64,000 nucleotides of DNA, taken from Acidobacteriota bacterium (GTDB lineage Bacteria; Acidobacteriota; Vicinamibacteria; Fen-336). Position 1 is the stretch's first letter. The number at the start of each line of letters is the position of its first letter. The DNA lies in the NCBI GenBank assembly GCA_022340585.1, contig JAJDNS010000051.1, positions 1 through 64,000 of the forward strand, read 5' to 3'. Below are positions 9,648 through 18,872 of the stretch, piece by piece. The notes beneath the pieces were generated by a model. The model was given only the letters and a program-made list of their open reading frames with translations. It made no database searches and was not told where the DNA came from. Position numbers and translations under genes: made by a program.

Positions 9648-9690
9648 CCTCCGTTGCCACGTTCGCACGTTCGTATCGGCTAGGCCTGCC

Positions 9691-10605
9691 TCACCCCCGC
9701 CCGCTTCGCCCGAGGCGGATGCGGTCGGCGGCGAGGAGGAGCCGAATGAGCCGGAAGCGGTGACCGCGGTAGGGCTCCAGGAGCTCGAGCATTCGCGCGT
9801 CGTCGGCCCGGGGCTCGCCCACGAGGGCGTTCGCGATCAGACTCGGGAGGTGAAGGTCGCCGACCGGCACCGCGTCGGGGTCGCCGAGGGCGAAGCCCGA
9901 GACCATTCCCACCGTCCAGGGCCCGCACCCGGGGATCCGCCCCAGCGCCTCGCGGGCCGCGGCGGGATCGCGTTCTGCGCACGTGTCCACCGCCCGGGCC
10001 ACCCGCGCGGCGGCCCGCAGTCGCCCGGCCCTCTGTCCGTCGATGCCGGCGCGCCGGAAGTCCTCCGAGGACAGGCGGAGCCAGTGGCGGGGCGCGAGGG
10101 GCAGGAGCAGTCCCGGCGGGCCCGGGGGCGTCTCGCCCAGGGTCCGGGTGAGGTGACGGTGGCTCCGGGCGGCGTCGCGGAAGGACACGCGCTGCTGGAG
10201 GATGAACTGACAGAGCACGTCGAAGACGCGGGGTGTACGGAGGAGGCGCAGTCCCCGTCCCCGCCGGGCGAGGGTGGCAACGGGCCCGGGGGGCGGCGCG
10301 AAGGCCGAGGGGTCGTCGTGGAGCCCGAGAAGGGTCTCGAGCCGGGTGAGGATCCAGCCCGCTCCAGGCCCCCAGGCCTCGGCCCGGGCCGCGCCCTCGC
10401 CGAGGCGGATCCGGAGGGACGTGGGGCCGGCGGGTGTCCGGGTCGCCTGCCACAAGGTCCCGGGTCCCCGGCGGCAGGAGGGATCGTAGAGCCCAAAGGG
10501 GAGGAACCGCAGTGAGGCGTCGAAGTCGTAGGGCCGGGGCAGCGCCAGCTCGCGGGTCTCGTCCGGGGCCTCTCGTCTGCGGAACCCATCGCTGCTTCGG
10601 GGCAC
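9691..10605 (-). CDS. alkA: DNA-3-methyladenine glycosylase II (AlkA-like)
   Basis: A 304-residue HhH-GPD base-excision glycosylase that removes alkylated purines from DNA. The helix-hairpin-helix LGRIPGCGPWTVGM is followed by the conserved catalytic aspartate in VPVGDLHLP (Asp250; AlkA family D238). The N-terminal 90 residues match the AlkA N-terminal domain with FDASLRFLPFG at the start. It begins with GTG at 10605; no ATG in frame precedes the conserved region. It is divergent from the histidine kinase, with only 44 bases between starts. AlkA-type enzymes in Gram-negatives are often alkylation-inducible, but no Ada box is visible here. Confidence 0.85.
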   Translation of the reverse strand: MPRSSDGFRRREAPDETRELALPRPYDFDASLRFLPFGLYDPSCRRGPGTLWQATRTPAGPTSLRIRLGEGAARAEAWGPGAGWILTRLETLLGLHDDPSAFAPPPGPVATLARRGRGLRLLRTPRVFDVLCQFILQQRVSFRDAARSHRHLTRTLGETPPGPPGLLLPLAPRHWLRLSSEDFRRAGIDGQRAGRLRAAARVARAVDTCAERDPAAAREALGRIPGCGPWTVGMVSGFALGDPDAVPVGDLHLPSLIANALVGEPRADDARMLELLEPYRGHRFRLIRLLLAADRIRLGRSGRG

Positions 10606-10649
10606 GGTGACGGAACTCTAGCAGGCCTCCCTCGAGGGGGCGTGGCATC

Positions 10650-12434
10650 ATGGACGACGCCATGCGTCGACTCGGGACACCCCTCGTTCTCACCAGCGCC
10701 CTCGTGGCCCTGGGACTGCTGGGCGTGGTCTGGCTCGACTACTCCGCCACCCGCCGCGAGCTCGTGGGCCTGCTGCGGGAGCACGCCCTGGCGCTCCGGG
10801 AGACGGTGGCGGCGGCCGCCCGCTCGAACCGGGCGGCCGGGGCCCTGGCCGAGACCCAGATCACCGAGCGCCTGCGCGACCAGGCGCGGGCGCTGGCCCA
10901 CCTGGACGGCGAGGGCCAGCTGACGCGCGACGCGGTGGAGGGAGTCGTCCGGAGCAACCCCCTCTTCCGGGTCTCGGTCTTCGCGGCCGACGGGACCCGC
11001 GATCCGCTCGATGCCCCCGCTTCGGAGGACCTGTCGACACCACGCGGCCCGGGAGCAGGTCCGGGGCGGGGGATGGGGAGTGGCTGGCGCGGGGGGCGTG
11101 GGGAGGAGGGGGGGGAGGCGTCGCGAGGCCGCGGGTCGCGACGCGGCGCCGGGCACGGGTCCGGGGGCGTGGCGAGCCAGATTCTCGAGGAGGGGACGGA
11201 GGAGGTCGTCACCGGGCTCCACGCCTCGCCCTGGGGAGGAGGGGAGCGCATCGCCGCCGGCGTGAAGCGGCCCGGGGGCGGGGCCATCGTCGTCAACGTC
11301 GACGCCACCGCGGTGGCCGAGCTGCGGCAGCCGGCCTCCCTGGAGGCCCTGCTCGAGGAGATCACGAACGCCAGCCCGGAGATCGCCTACACCGAGTTCA
11401 CCCACGACGACGGACGGCTCGCCTTCGGCGACGTCCCGACCCCGGGGGCCGCGGTCCCGTCCCCGGGCGAGCGCGAGCTGGTCGTCGGGGGGCGTCCGGT
11501 CCTCGAGCTCACGAGCGCGGTGCCCCTCGCCGAGGGCGAGGCCGCCGAGCTGCGCCTGGGCCTGCGCCTCGACGGGGTGCGGCGCGTCGAGCAGCGCATG
11601 GTGCTCCGCCTGGTGGCCGCCCTCCTCGCGGCGGGGACGCTGGTGGCCCTGGCCTTCGGTCTCACCGGGCTCCGGCGGCGCTACGGCGTCCTGAGCGAGA
11701 AGCACGCCCGCGCGGAGGAGGCGCTGCGGCGCCGGGATCGCCTGGCCGCGATGGGCGAGCTCGCGTCCACCGTGGCCCACGAGATCCGGAACCCCTTGAA
11801 CGCCGTGGGCCTGACCGCGCAGCGGCTGCGCCGCGAGTTCCTGGATTCGCTGCCCGCCGACCAGACCTCGGCGGAGCGCTCCGAGGCCGAGGAGCTCCTG
11901 GGCGTGATGGCGGACGAGACGAAGCGGATCGACCGGATCGTCCAGCAGTTCCTCGACTACGCGCGCCCGCCCGCGCTGCGAGTCGAGCCCACGGACCTCG
12001 GCGCCCTGGTCCGCGATCTCGGTGGGCGGCTTCGCGCCCACGCGGAGTCGCGGGGCGTGAGCCTCGAGGTCGACACCGCGGCCGCGGGCCCCGCCCACGT
12101 GGACCCGGCCCAGCTGCGGCAGGCCCTCGACAACCTGGTCCGCAACGCTGTCGACGCGACCCCCGAGGGTGGTCGGGTGTCCGTCGAGGTGCGGTCCGGG
12201 AGGGGAGGCCACTCCATCGAGGTCCGGGACACCGGGCGCGGCATCGAGCCCGATCACCGGGCGAAGATCTTCGACCTGTACTTCACCACCAAGCCCGAGG
12301 GCACCGGGGTCGGCCTGGCGGTGACGCAGCAGATCGTCACTGCCCACGGGGGAGCCATCGAGGTGGACTCGGAGCCGGGGACGGGCACCACGATGACGGT
12401 GCGCCTGCCTCGAGGGGAGGCCGCTCGTGGCTGA
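10650..12434 (+). CDS. Sensor histidine kinase, NtrB/ZraS-like
   Basis: A 594-residue membrane histidine kinase. Transmembrane segments lie near residues 10-29 and 317-341 and flank an extracytoplasmic sensor region. The HisKA helix carries His377 (VAHEIRNPL). The ATPase domain shows the N box (DNLVRNAVDAT), G1 box (DTGRGIEPDH), F box and G2 (GTGVGLAV). It phosphorylates the next gene's product, which overlaps it by 8 nt. The sensor region holds a Gly/Arg-rich low-complexity stretch of about 45 residues near 130-175 (for example RGGRGEEGGEASRGRG), unusual for this fold. The signal is unknown; ZraS/HydH relatives sense metals or envelope stress. Confidence 0.9.
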   Translation: MDDAMRRLGTPLVLTSALVALGLLGVVWLDYSATRRELVGLLREHALALRETVAAAARSNRAAGALAETQITERLRDQARALAHLDGEGQLTRDAVEGVVRSNPLFRVSVFAADGTRDPLDAPASEDLSTPRGPGAGPGRGMGSGWRGGRGEEGGEASRGRGSRRGAGHGSGGVASQILEEGTEEVVTGLHASPWGGGERIAAGVKRPGGGAIVVNVDATAVAELRQPASLEALLEEITNASPEIAYTEFTHDDGRLAFGDVPTPGAAVPSPGERELVVGGRPVLELTSAVPLAEGEAAELRLGLRLDGVRRVEQRMVLRLVAALLAAGTLVALAFGLTGLRRRYGVLSEKHARAEEALRRRDRLAAMGELASTVAHEIRNPLNAVGLTAQRLRREFLDSLPADQTSAERSEAEELLGVMADETKRIDRIVQQFLDYARPPALRVEPTDLGALVRDLGGRLRAHAESRGVSLEVDTAAAGPAHVDPAQLRQALDNLVRNAVDATPEGGRVSVEVRSGRGGHSIEVRDTGRGIEPDHRAKIFDLYFTTKPEGTGVGLAVTQQIVTAHGGAIEVDSEPGTGTTMTVRLPRGEAARG

Positions 12435-13773
12435 CCGTCTCATCCTGGTCGTCGACGACGAGGAGCCCCAGCGGCGGGTCCTCGCCGGCTTCCTGAAGAA
12501 GCGGGGCTACGCGGTCGAGACCGCCGGCGACGCCGACGAGGCCATGAAGGTCGTGTCCTCGCGGACCGTGGACCTGGTTCTCACCGACCTGCGCATGCCC
12601 GGCCGGACCGGGGTCGAGCTCGTGGACGCGGTGCGCGGCGCCAACCCCGAGATCCCGGTGGTGGTGATGACCGCGTACGGCACGGTGACGAGCGCGGTGG
12701 ACGCCATGAAGCGCGGGGCCGCCGACTACCTGTCGAAGCCCGTGGACCTGGACGAGCTGGAGGTCCTGGTGGCCCGCACCCTGGAGCGGAGGGCGCTGGT
12801 CTCCGAGAACCAGGCTCTCCGGGAGCAGGTCGAGTCGCGCTACCGGCTCGCCGGCCTCGAGACCGGAAACTCGCGGATGCAGGAGGCCATCAACGTCGCG
12901 GCCCGGGCGGCGCGGAGTCGGGCCACGATCCTCGTCCAGGGCGAGAGCGGGACCGGGAAGGAGCTGATGGCCCGGGCCATCCACTACGCGAGCCCGCGCC
13001 GGCGGGGCCCCCTGGTCGCGGTCAACGTCGCCGCCCTGCCGGAGACGCTCCTGGAGTCCGAGCTGTTCGGCCACGAGCGCGGGGCCTTCACCGGAGCCGA
13101 CCGCGAGCGCCGCGGTCGCTTCGAGCTGGCCGACGGGGGAACGCTCTTCCTCGACGAGATCGGCGACCTGCCGCGGAGCACTCAGGTCAAGCTGCTGCGC
13201 GTGCTCCAGGAGCAGGTCTTCGAGCGACTCGGGGGAACCCGCAATGTGAAGATCGACGTGCGTGTCATCGCCGCCACCCACCGCGACCTTCAGGCCATGG
13301 TGCGGGAGGGCGCGTTCCGGGAGGACCTCTTCTTCCGCCTCAACGTGGTGTCGATCACCCTCCCCCCCCTGCGGGAGCGGCGGGAGGACATTCCCCTGCT
13401 CGTCGACCACTTCCTGCGCCGGTTTCGCGACGAGGGGAAGGCCCGCAGCGTCTCCCGCGAGGCCATGGATCTGCTCCTCAAGCACGACTACCCCGGGAAC
13501 GTGCGGGAGCTCGAGAACCTCGTCCACCGCGCGGTGGTGCTGGCCCGCGAAGAGGTCGTGGCCACCTCCGACCTGCCCCTGCATCTCGGGGACCTCCGCC
13601 CGGAGGCCACCGACGGCAAGGCGGCCCCCTTCAAGGAGCGGGTCGAGGCCTTCGAGAAGGCCCTCATCCTCGAGGCCCTCGATCGATCCGGCGGCGTCCA
13701 GACCCGTGCCGCGGCCTCCCTGGGGATGACCGAGCGCCACCTCCGCTACAAGCTGAAGAAGTACGAGCCCTGA
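12427..13773 (+). CDS. Sigma-54-dependent response regulator, NtrC/ZraR type
   Basis: A 448-residue regulator starting at a GTG inside the end of the kinase gene. Its receiver domain has the acidic pocket VDDEE, phospho-acceptor Asp54 (LTDLRMPG) and Lys in SKPVD. The AAA+ domain has Walker A GESGTGKE (from 172), the sigma-54-contacting GAFTGA loop and Walker [12 protein letters not shown]-terminal Fis-type helix-turn-helix contains [20 protein letters not shown]. All parts needed for sigma-54 activation are intact. Target promoters are not evident; I found no convincing -24/-12 element next to this pair. Confidence 0.93.
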   Translation: MADRLILVVDDEEPQRRVLAGFLKKRGYAVETAGDADEAMKVVSSRTVDLVLTDLRMPGRTGVELVDAVRGANPEIPVVVMTAYGTVTSAVDAMKRGAADYLSKPVDLDELEVLVARTLERRALVSENQALREQVESRYRLAGLETGNSRMQEAINVAARAARSRATILVQGESGTGKELMARAIHYASPRRRGPLVAVNVAALPETLLESELFGHERGAFTGADRERRGRFELADGGTLFLDEIGDLPRSTQVKLLRVLQEQVFERLGGTRNVKIDVRVIAATHRDLQAMVREGAFREDLFFRLNVVSITLPPLRERREDIPLLVDHFLRRFRDEGKARSVSREAMDLLLKHDYPGNVRELENLVHRAVVLAREEVVATSDLPLHLGDLRPEATDGKAAPFKERVEAFEKALILEALDRSGGVQTRAAASLGMTERHLRYKLKKYEP

Positions 13774-13793
13774 GCCCCGGCCCGGGGACGCGC

Positions 13794-13823
13794 TTGGCGG
13801 GTCGGGCCCCCGCGGAATAGTCT
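13794..13823 (+). promoter_or_regulatory. Candidate sigma-70 promoter for the epimerase gene
   Basis: TTGGCG (13794-13799) and TAGTCT (13818-13823) are separated by 18 nt and lie just downstream of the response regulator stop. The epimerase ATG at 13853 follows after a GGAGGAA ribosome site. Confidence 0.4.
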
Positions 13824-13852
13824 AGGGGCGCTCCGCGGACCGCGGAGGAAGC

Positions 13853-14881
13853 ATGAGAGTCCTCTTCGTCGGTGGCAACGGCAACATCAGCGCGGCCTGC
13901 AGCCGGCTGTGCGTCGAGCGGGGCATGGAGGTCTTCCTCCTCAACCGCGGGCAGCGGGACATGCCCATCCCCGGGGCCCGCAACCTCGTCGCCGACATCA
14001 ACAAGCCCGACCAGGTGCGCTCGGCCCTCGGCGACCTGACCTTCGACGCGGTGGCCAACTTCATCGCCTTCGTCGCCCCCGACGTGGTGCGGGACATGGA
14101 GCTGTTCGGGGGGCGGACGCGGCAGTACGTCTTCATCAGCTCGGCCTCGGCGTACCAGAAGCCTCTCGTGCACCCGGTGGTGACGGAGTCCACGCCGCTC
14201 AAGAACCCGTTCTGGCAGTACTCGCGGGACAAGATCGCGTGCGAGGACGCCCTCGTCGCGGCGTATCGGGAGCGGGACTTCCCCATGGTGATCGTCAGGC
14301 CCTCCCTCACCTACGACACGGTCTGGCCCGTCGCCATCGGCGGCTGGGACGACTTCACCCTCGTCGACCGGATCCGCCGGGGAGGCGAGATGGTGGTGCA
14401 CGGCGACGGGACGTCGCTGTGGACGGTGACCCACTCCGAGGACTTTGCCGTCGGGTTCGTGGGTCTGCTGGGGAACACCAACGCCACCGGCCACGCCTTC
14501 CACATCACCTCGGACGAGGTGCTCACCTGGAACCAGATCTACACGACCATTGCCGAGGCCGCGGGGGTGGAGCCGAAGCTCGTGCACATCCCCTCGGAGT
14601 TCCTGGCCGACCTGAACGAGAGGGAGCGGGGGAGCCTGCTGGGCGACAAGGCCCACAGCGGCCTCTTCGACAACACGAAGATCAAGCAGTTCGTCCCGGG
14701 GTACGTGGCCCGGATCCCGTTCCACGCGGGCGTGCGCAAGACCCTGGCGTGGTTCGAAGGCGACCGCAAGCGCCAGCGCATCGTCGACGAGACCAACCAG
14801 ACCATGGACCGTTACATCGCCGCCTGGCGCCACGCCCGCTCGAAGCACGAGCGGCGGGCGGGCGGAAGGAGATCATCGTGA
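13853..14881 (+). CDS. NAD(P)-dependent epimerase/dehydratase (extended SDR)
   Basis: A 342-residue extended short-chain dehydrogenase. The N-terminal Rossmann motif is FVGGNGNIS. The SSAS strand and the YSRDK segment supply the Ser and Tyr-x3-Lys catalytic residues. Extended SDRs of this kind act on nucleotide sugars or free sugars; the substrate is not predictable here. A GGAGGAA ribosome site precedes ATG 13853. It overlaps by 4 nt (GTGA) with the Gfo/Idh oxidoreductase downstream, so the two are probably co-translated and act in one sugar-modifying route. Confidence 0.85.
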   Translation: MRVLFVGGNGNISAACSRLCVERGMEVFLLNRGQRDMPIPGARNLVADINKPDQVRSALGDLTFDAVANFIAFVAPDVVRDMELFGGRTRQYVFISSASAYQKPLVHPVVTESTPLKNPFWQYSRDKIACEDALVAAYRERDFPMVIVRPSLTYDTVWPVAIGGWDDFTLVDRIRRGGEMVVHGDGTSLWTVTHSEDFAVGFVGLLGNTNATGHAFHITSDEVLTWNQIYTTIAEAAGVEPKLVHIPSEFLADLNERERGSLLGDKAHSGLFDNTKIKQFVPGYVARIPFHAGVRKTLAWFEGDRKRQRIVDETNQTMDRYIAAWRHARSKHERRAGGRRSS

Positions 14882-15891
14882 AGCTCGGCATTCTCGGCTG
14901 TGGCGACTTCCTGCGCGGGCAGGAGGAGGCCCTCCAGGCCAGTGAGCGCGTGCAGGTGCAGGCGGTGTACGACCCGAACCTCGAGCGCGCCCGGGGCTGG
15001 GGGGAGCGCCTCGGGGCGACAGCGGCCGGCTCGGAGCAAGAGATCCTGGACGACCCCGAGATCGATCTCGTCTCGCTCTTCGTGCCCCCGTGGCTGCGGG
15101 AGGACCTCTTCGTCCGGGCCGCCGACCACGGGAAGCACCTCCTGCCGACGAAGCCCCTGGGGAACACCGTGGCCGCCTGCGACGCCATGGTCGAGGCGGT
15201 GCGTCGCAACGGAGTCCGCTGCGGGGTCCTCTACCGGAGGGCGGGCGAGCCCTGGTTCGACACCGTCAAGTCGATCCTCGAGAGCGGCCGGTTCGGGAAG
15301 CTGGCGCTCTTCCGCCAGGATTGGATCCACCACTTCCCGCAGTGGGCGGACTGGGCTCTCGACCCCGAGAAGAACGGCGGGCCCTTCATGGACGCCATGA
15401 TCCACAACCTGAACATCGCCCGCTACTTCATGGACCGCCCCATGAAGACCGCGACGTGGTTCTCCGACACCCTCGCCCACCCCGACCTCCCCTGCCCGGA
15501 CACCGAGAGCCTCCGGGTGGATTTCGAGGGGGGAGGCGTCGCCCACCTCTTCATCACCTGGGCCGCCGATCTCGCCGTCCACAGCACCGAGGGCAACTTC
15601 CGCGAGCACATCGACCTGCTCTACCTGGTGACGGACCAGGGCTGGCACATCACCGAGGAGAGCCGGGACGGACAGGCCTACGTCCGGGTGTCGCGGCTGG
15701 GCGAGGACGAGTGGATCGAGCCCGAGCCCCTCCCCGGGACCCACTACGACCGGTTCGCCGACGCCGTCGAGACGGGGGCGCCAAACCCCCGCGACCTGCC
15801 CGACGTGGAGAACGCAGCCGAGGACGTGAGGCTCATCCGGTCCTTCGCCGGCCAGGCGTTCGGGCGACGGGAGCTGACTCCCGAGCGATAG
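14878..15891 (+). CDS. Gfo/Idh/MocA family oxidoreductase
   Basis: A 337-residue NAD(P)-dependent sugar or cyclitol dehydrogenase. The N-terminal nucleotide fold is LGILGCGDF. The family EKP-like motif appears as TKPLGNT, and the C-terminal catalytic domain contains GGPFMDAMIHNLNIARY, which carries the Asp and His of the active site. It starts with GTG at 14878, with GGAAGGAG just upstream and a 4-nt overlap with the epimerase gene. The pair suggests successive steps on the same sugar, but the substrate is not identified. Confidence 0.85.
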   Translation: MKLGILGCGDFLRGQEEALQASERVQVQAVYDPNLERARGWGERLGATAAGSEQEILDDPEIDLVSLFVPPWLREDLFVRAADHGKHLLPTKPLGNTVAACDAMVEAVRRNGVRCGVLYRRAGEPWFDTVKSILESGRFGKLALFRQDWIHHFPQWADWALDPEKNGGPFMDAMIHNLNIARYFMDRPMKTATWFSDTLAHPDLPCPDTESLRVDFEGGGVAHLFITWAADLAVHSTEGNFREHIDLLYLVTDQGWHITEESRDGQAYVRVSRLGEDEWIEPEPLPGTHYDRFADAVETGAPNPRDLPDVENAAEDVRLIRSFAGQAFGRRELTPER

Positions 15892-15924
15892 ACGACACGC
15901 CCGGGTAGCGATCGAGGAGGTGCC

Positions 15925-17460
15925 ATGAATCCCGAGGCTGCGGAAGCACCGTCGCGCCGGGGGCTTCTCGCCGACGCGGCCCCGGCGGCTGGCGTGCTCC
16001 TCTTCCACCTGGCGTTCCTTCCCGGGTACGGGGTCTTCCGCGACGAGCTGTACTACGTGGCCTGCGGCCGCCACCCGGGCTGGGGCTACGTGGACCACCC
16101 TCCCCTCGTGGGATGGATCGCCTGGGTGGTCCGGCAGGTCGTGGGCGACTCCCACCTCGCCCTGCGCGTGGTCGCGGCCGTGGCCGCCGCGGCCACCGTC
16201 TTCGTGGCCGCCCGGATCGCGAAGGAGCTCGGGGGTGGGCTCTTCGCGCGCCTGTTCACCGGTGTCGTGATGGCCCTCCTGCCCATCGCCCTGGCCCTGG
16301 GCAGCGTCTACTCCATGAACGTCTTCGACCTCCTCTTCTGGGCGGTCCTCTACTGGATCCTGGTTCGGGTCCTGCCGGGAAAGGACGCGCGGCTCTGGTT
16401 GGCGTTTGGAGCGGTGGCCGGCCTCGGGCTCCTCAACAAGATCAGCGTCCTCTTCCTCGGCTTCGGACTCGTGGTGGGGCTGGTGCTGTCGAGGCGGTGG
16501 GACGTCTTCCGGTCCCGCTGGTTCTGGATGGGCGGGGTCGTGGCCGGCGTGATCTTTCTTCCTCACCTGATCTGGGAGCAGGTGAACGGCTGGCCCACCC
16601 TCGAGTTCATGGACAACGCCCGGCGATTCAAGATGGCCCCCCTGACCGTGGGGGGCTTCCTGTCGGAGACCCAGCTCCACACCGCGGCGGCGCCCTGGCT
16701 CTGGGTTCTCGGCGTCGGCTGGTTCCTCCTAGCTCGTCGCGGGCGACCCTTCCAGCCCCTGGGCTTCGCGTTCTTGACCGTTCTCGTCGTCCTCATCGTC
16801 ACCGGGGGGAAGCCCTACTACCTGGCCGCCGCCTACGCCGCCCCCCTGGCCGCGGGGGCGGTGGCCGTGGAAGGCCTCACGTCGGTCCGCTTCCGGTGGC
16901 TACGGACGGCCCTGGTCGTCCTCGTGATCGCTGTCGGCCTCCTGGTGGCCCCTCTGGCCCGTCCGATCCTCCCCGTGGACACCTTCGTCCGCTACGCGGC
17001 GACCCTGGGCATCGAGTCCGCCCCCGAAGAGCGCCACGAGATGGGGCGGCTGCCCCAGTTCTACGCGGACATGCACGGCTGGAGGGAGATGGCCGAGACC
17101 GTGGGCGCTGTCGTCCGCGCCCTGCCCGAGGAAGAGCGGGCCCGGGCCTGCGTCTTCGGCCAGAACTACGGGGAGGCGGGGGCGATGGAGTACTTCGGAC
17201 CGGGGCTCCACCTGCCCCCGGCGATCTCCGCCCACAACAGCTACTGGCTCTGGGGTCCGGGCGCGTGCACGGGCGAGTTGCTCATCGTGATCGGGGACAA
17301 CCGGGAGCGCCTCGAGGAGCTCTTCGAGGCGGTGGAGCTCGGAGCGACCTTCACGTGCCGGGACTGCATGCCCTACGAGGACGGGAGCGCGATCTGGATC
17401 GCCCGACATCTCCGGATGCCGATCGCCGATCTCTGGCCCGAGATCAAGAGCTTCAACTGA
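15925..17460 (+). CDS. GT39-family (ArnT/PMT-like) membrane glycosyltransferase
   Basis: A 511-residue polytopic inner-membrane protein with roughly ten hydrophobic segments between residues 20 and 350, then a soluble C-terminal domain of about 150 residues. The first periplasmic loop contains the family signature FRDELYYVACGRHP with the catalytic acidic pair, followed by GYVDHPPLVG, typical of the PMT_2/ArnT group. These enzymes transfer a sugar from a polyprenyl-phosphate carrier to lipid A, protein or glycan on the periplasmic face. A GAGGAGG ribosome site lies just before ATG 15925. The acceptor is unknown. Confidence 0.8.
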   Translation: MNPEAAEAPSRRGLLADAAPAAGVLLFHLAFLPGYGVFRDELYYVACGRHPGWGYVDHPPLVGWIAWVVRQVVGDSHLALRVVAAVAAAATVFVAARIAKELGGGLFARLFTGVVMALLPIALALGSVYSMNVFDLLFWAVLYWILVRVLPGKDARLWLAFGAVAGLGLLNKISVLFLGFGLVVGLVLSRRWDVFRSRWFWMGGVVAGVIFLPHLIWEQVNGWPTLEFMDNARRFKMAPLTVGGFLSETQLHTAAAPWLWVLGVGWFLLARRGRPFQPLGFAFLTVLVVLIVTGGKPYYLAAAYAAPLAAGAVAVEGLTSVRFRWLRTALVVLVIAVGLLVAPLARPILPVDTFVRYAATLGIESAPEERHEMGRLPQFYADMHGWREMAETVGAVVRALPEEERARACVFGQNYGEAGAMEYFGPGLHLPPAISAHNSYWLWGPGACTGELLIVIGDNRERLEELFEAVELGATFTCRDCMPYEDGSAIWIARHLRMPIADLWPEIKSFN

Positions 17461-17479
17461 GACGGCACGGCATCCTCCG

Positions 17480-17496
17480 GCCGGGGCCTTCCCGGC
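17480..17496. terminator. Hairpin between convergent genes
   Basis: GCCGGG (17480-17485) pairs with CCCGGC (17491-17496) over a 5-nt loop. It fills the 38-base gap between the glycosyltransferase and the phosphohexomutase. There is no T-tract. Confidence 0.45.
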
Positions 17497-17498
17497 TC

Positions 17499-18872
17499 TC
17501 AGGCCTGGCCTGGCGAGTCCAGGGTCTCCGCGGCCAGGGTCCAGGCCTGCTCGGCGAGGCCGCGGGCGGCGTCCTCGGTGGGGGCCTCCGCGATGACGCG
17601 CACGACCGGCTCGGTGTTCGAGGGGCGGATGATGAACCAGCCCTCGGGGAGGCGGACCTTGACCCCGTCGAGAAGGTCGGGTGAGTGCTCCGCCCAGAGC
17701 TCGCGCGCCTTCTCCAGCAGCACGCGGGCGCGGTCGATGGGGCAGGGGCGGAGGATCTTCACCACCCGATAGGCGTCGTAGGGGGCGGCGAGATCGGCAA
17801 CCGAACGCCCGGTCTCGGCCAGCCGGTGCAGGACCAGGGCCATGCCCACCAGGCTGTCGCGGCCGAAGTTGACCTTCGGATACAGGACCCCACCGTTGCC
17901 CTCACCCCCGATCACCGCGCCGGCGTGGCGCATTCCCTCGGCTACGTTGGCCTCGCCGACCCGGGTGCGGTTGACCGCGACGCCGTAGCGCGAGGCCATG
18001 GCCTCGACGGCGTCGGTGGTGGCCACGTTGGTGGTGATCGGGCCCGGGGTGTGGGCGAGGACCTGCTCCGCGGCCAGGACCAGCGTCAGCTCCTCGCCAA
18101 TGGGCTGGCCGGCGGCGTCGACAATGGCCAGGCGGTCCCCGTCCATGTCCTGGGCGAAGCCCACGTCGGCCCCGTGGGCGCGGACCGCGTCGCGAAGCGC
18201 CCCGAGGTTCTCGACGACGGGCTCGGCCGGGCGGGGGAAGTGGCCGTCGGCGGTGGTGTGGATGGCCTCGACCGCGGCGCCGAGGGCCGCGACCAGGCGG
18301 GGGGCGGCCACCGAAGCCGCCCCTCCCCCGGGGTCCACCACCGCCTTGAGCGGTGGGGCGCCCTCCGGGAGCCGGCCGATCCCGGAGACGACCGCCCGCA
18401 CGTGGCGGTCGACGGCGTCCGGGATCTGGTCCGGTGGCCGCTGCGCCGCCCCCGGGGCCTTCACGTAGTCGCCCTGGTGGTAGATGTCGAGGAGCTCGCG
18501 ACCCCGGGCCGCGCTCAGGAAGAGGCCGTCGCCCCCCACGAACTTGAGGGCGTTCCACTCCGGCGGGTTGTGGCTCGCGGTGATCGCGATCCCCCCCGAC
18601 GCTCCCAGCTCCCGCACCAGCAGCTGCACGGTGGGAGTGGGGCAGACGCCGAGATCGCTCACGCGGCAGCCGCTCGAGACGAGCCCGGCCACCACCGCCT
18701 GGCGCACCATCTCTCCCGAGGTGCGGGGGTCGCGCCCGATGACCACGCGGCCCCCGCCGACGTACGTGCCGAGGGCCTGGGCGAAGCGGGACACCATCTC
18801 CGGGGTGAGAGAGTCGCCCACGACCCCCCGGACGCCGGAGACGCTGATCTTCAGGGTGGGGATGGGCCTCAT
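17499..18872 (-). CDS. glmM: Phosphoglucosamine mutase / phosphomannomutase (archaeal-type GlmM)
   Basis: A 457-residue alpha-D-phosphohexomutase that moves phosphate between C1 and C6 of a hexose. All four active-site elements are intact: phosphoserine loop ITASHNPP (Ser100), metal loop QDMDGDRL, sugar-specificity loop GGEGNGG and phosphate-binding loop RPSNTEPVVR. The GEGNGG form of the sugar loop resembles the archaeal-type enzymes more than bacterial GEQSGH. ATG 18872 overlaps the upstream gene's stop by 4 nt. The frame is open further upstream, but those codons lie inside that gene. The likely role is glucosamine-6-P to glucosamine-1-P for peptidoglycan or LPS. Confidence 0.85.
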   Translation of the reverse strand: MRPIPTLKISVSGVRGVVGDSLTPEMVSRFAQALGTYVGGGRVVIGRDPRTSGEMVRQAVVAGLVSSGCRVSDLGVCPTPTVQLLVRELGASGGIAITASHNPPEWNALKFVGGDGLFLSAARGRELLDIYHQGDYVKAPGAAQRPPDQIPDAVDRHVRAVVSGIGRLPEGAPPLKAVVDPGGGAASVAAPRLVAALGAAVEAIHTTADGHFPRPAEPVVENLGALRDAVRAHGADVGFAQDMDGDRLAIVDAAGQPIGEELTLVLAAEQVLAHTPGPITTNVATTDAVEAMASRYGVAVNRTRVGEANVAEGMRHAGAVIGGEGNGGVLYPKVNFGRDSLVGMALVLHRLAETGRSVADLAAPYDAYRVVKILRPCPIDRARVLLEKARELWAEHSPDLLDGVKVRLPEGWFIIRPSNTEPVVRVIAEAPTEDAARGLAEQAWTLAAETLDSPGQA

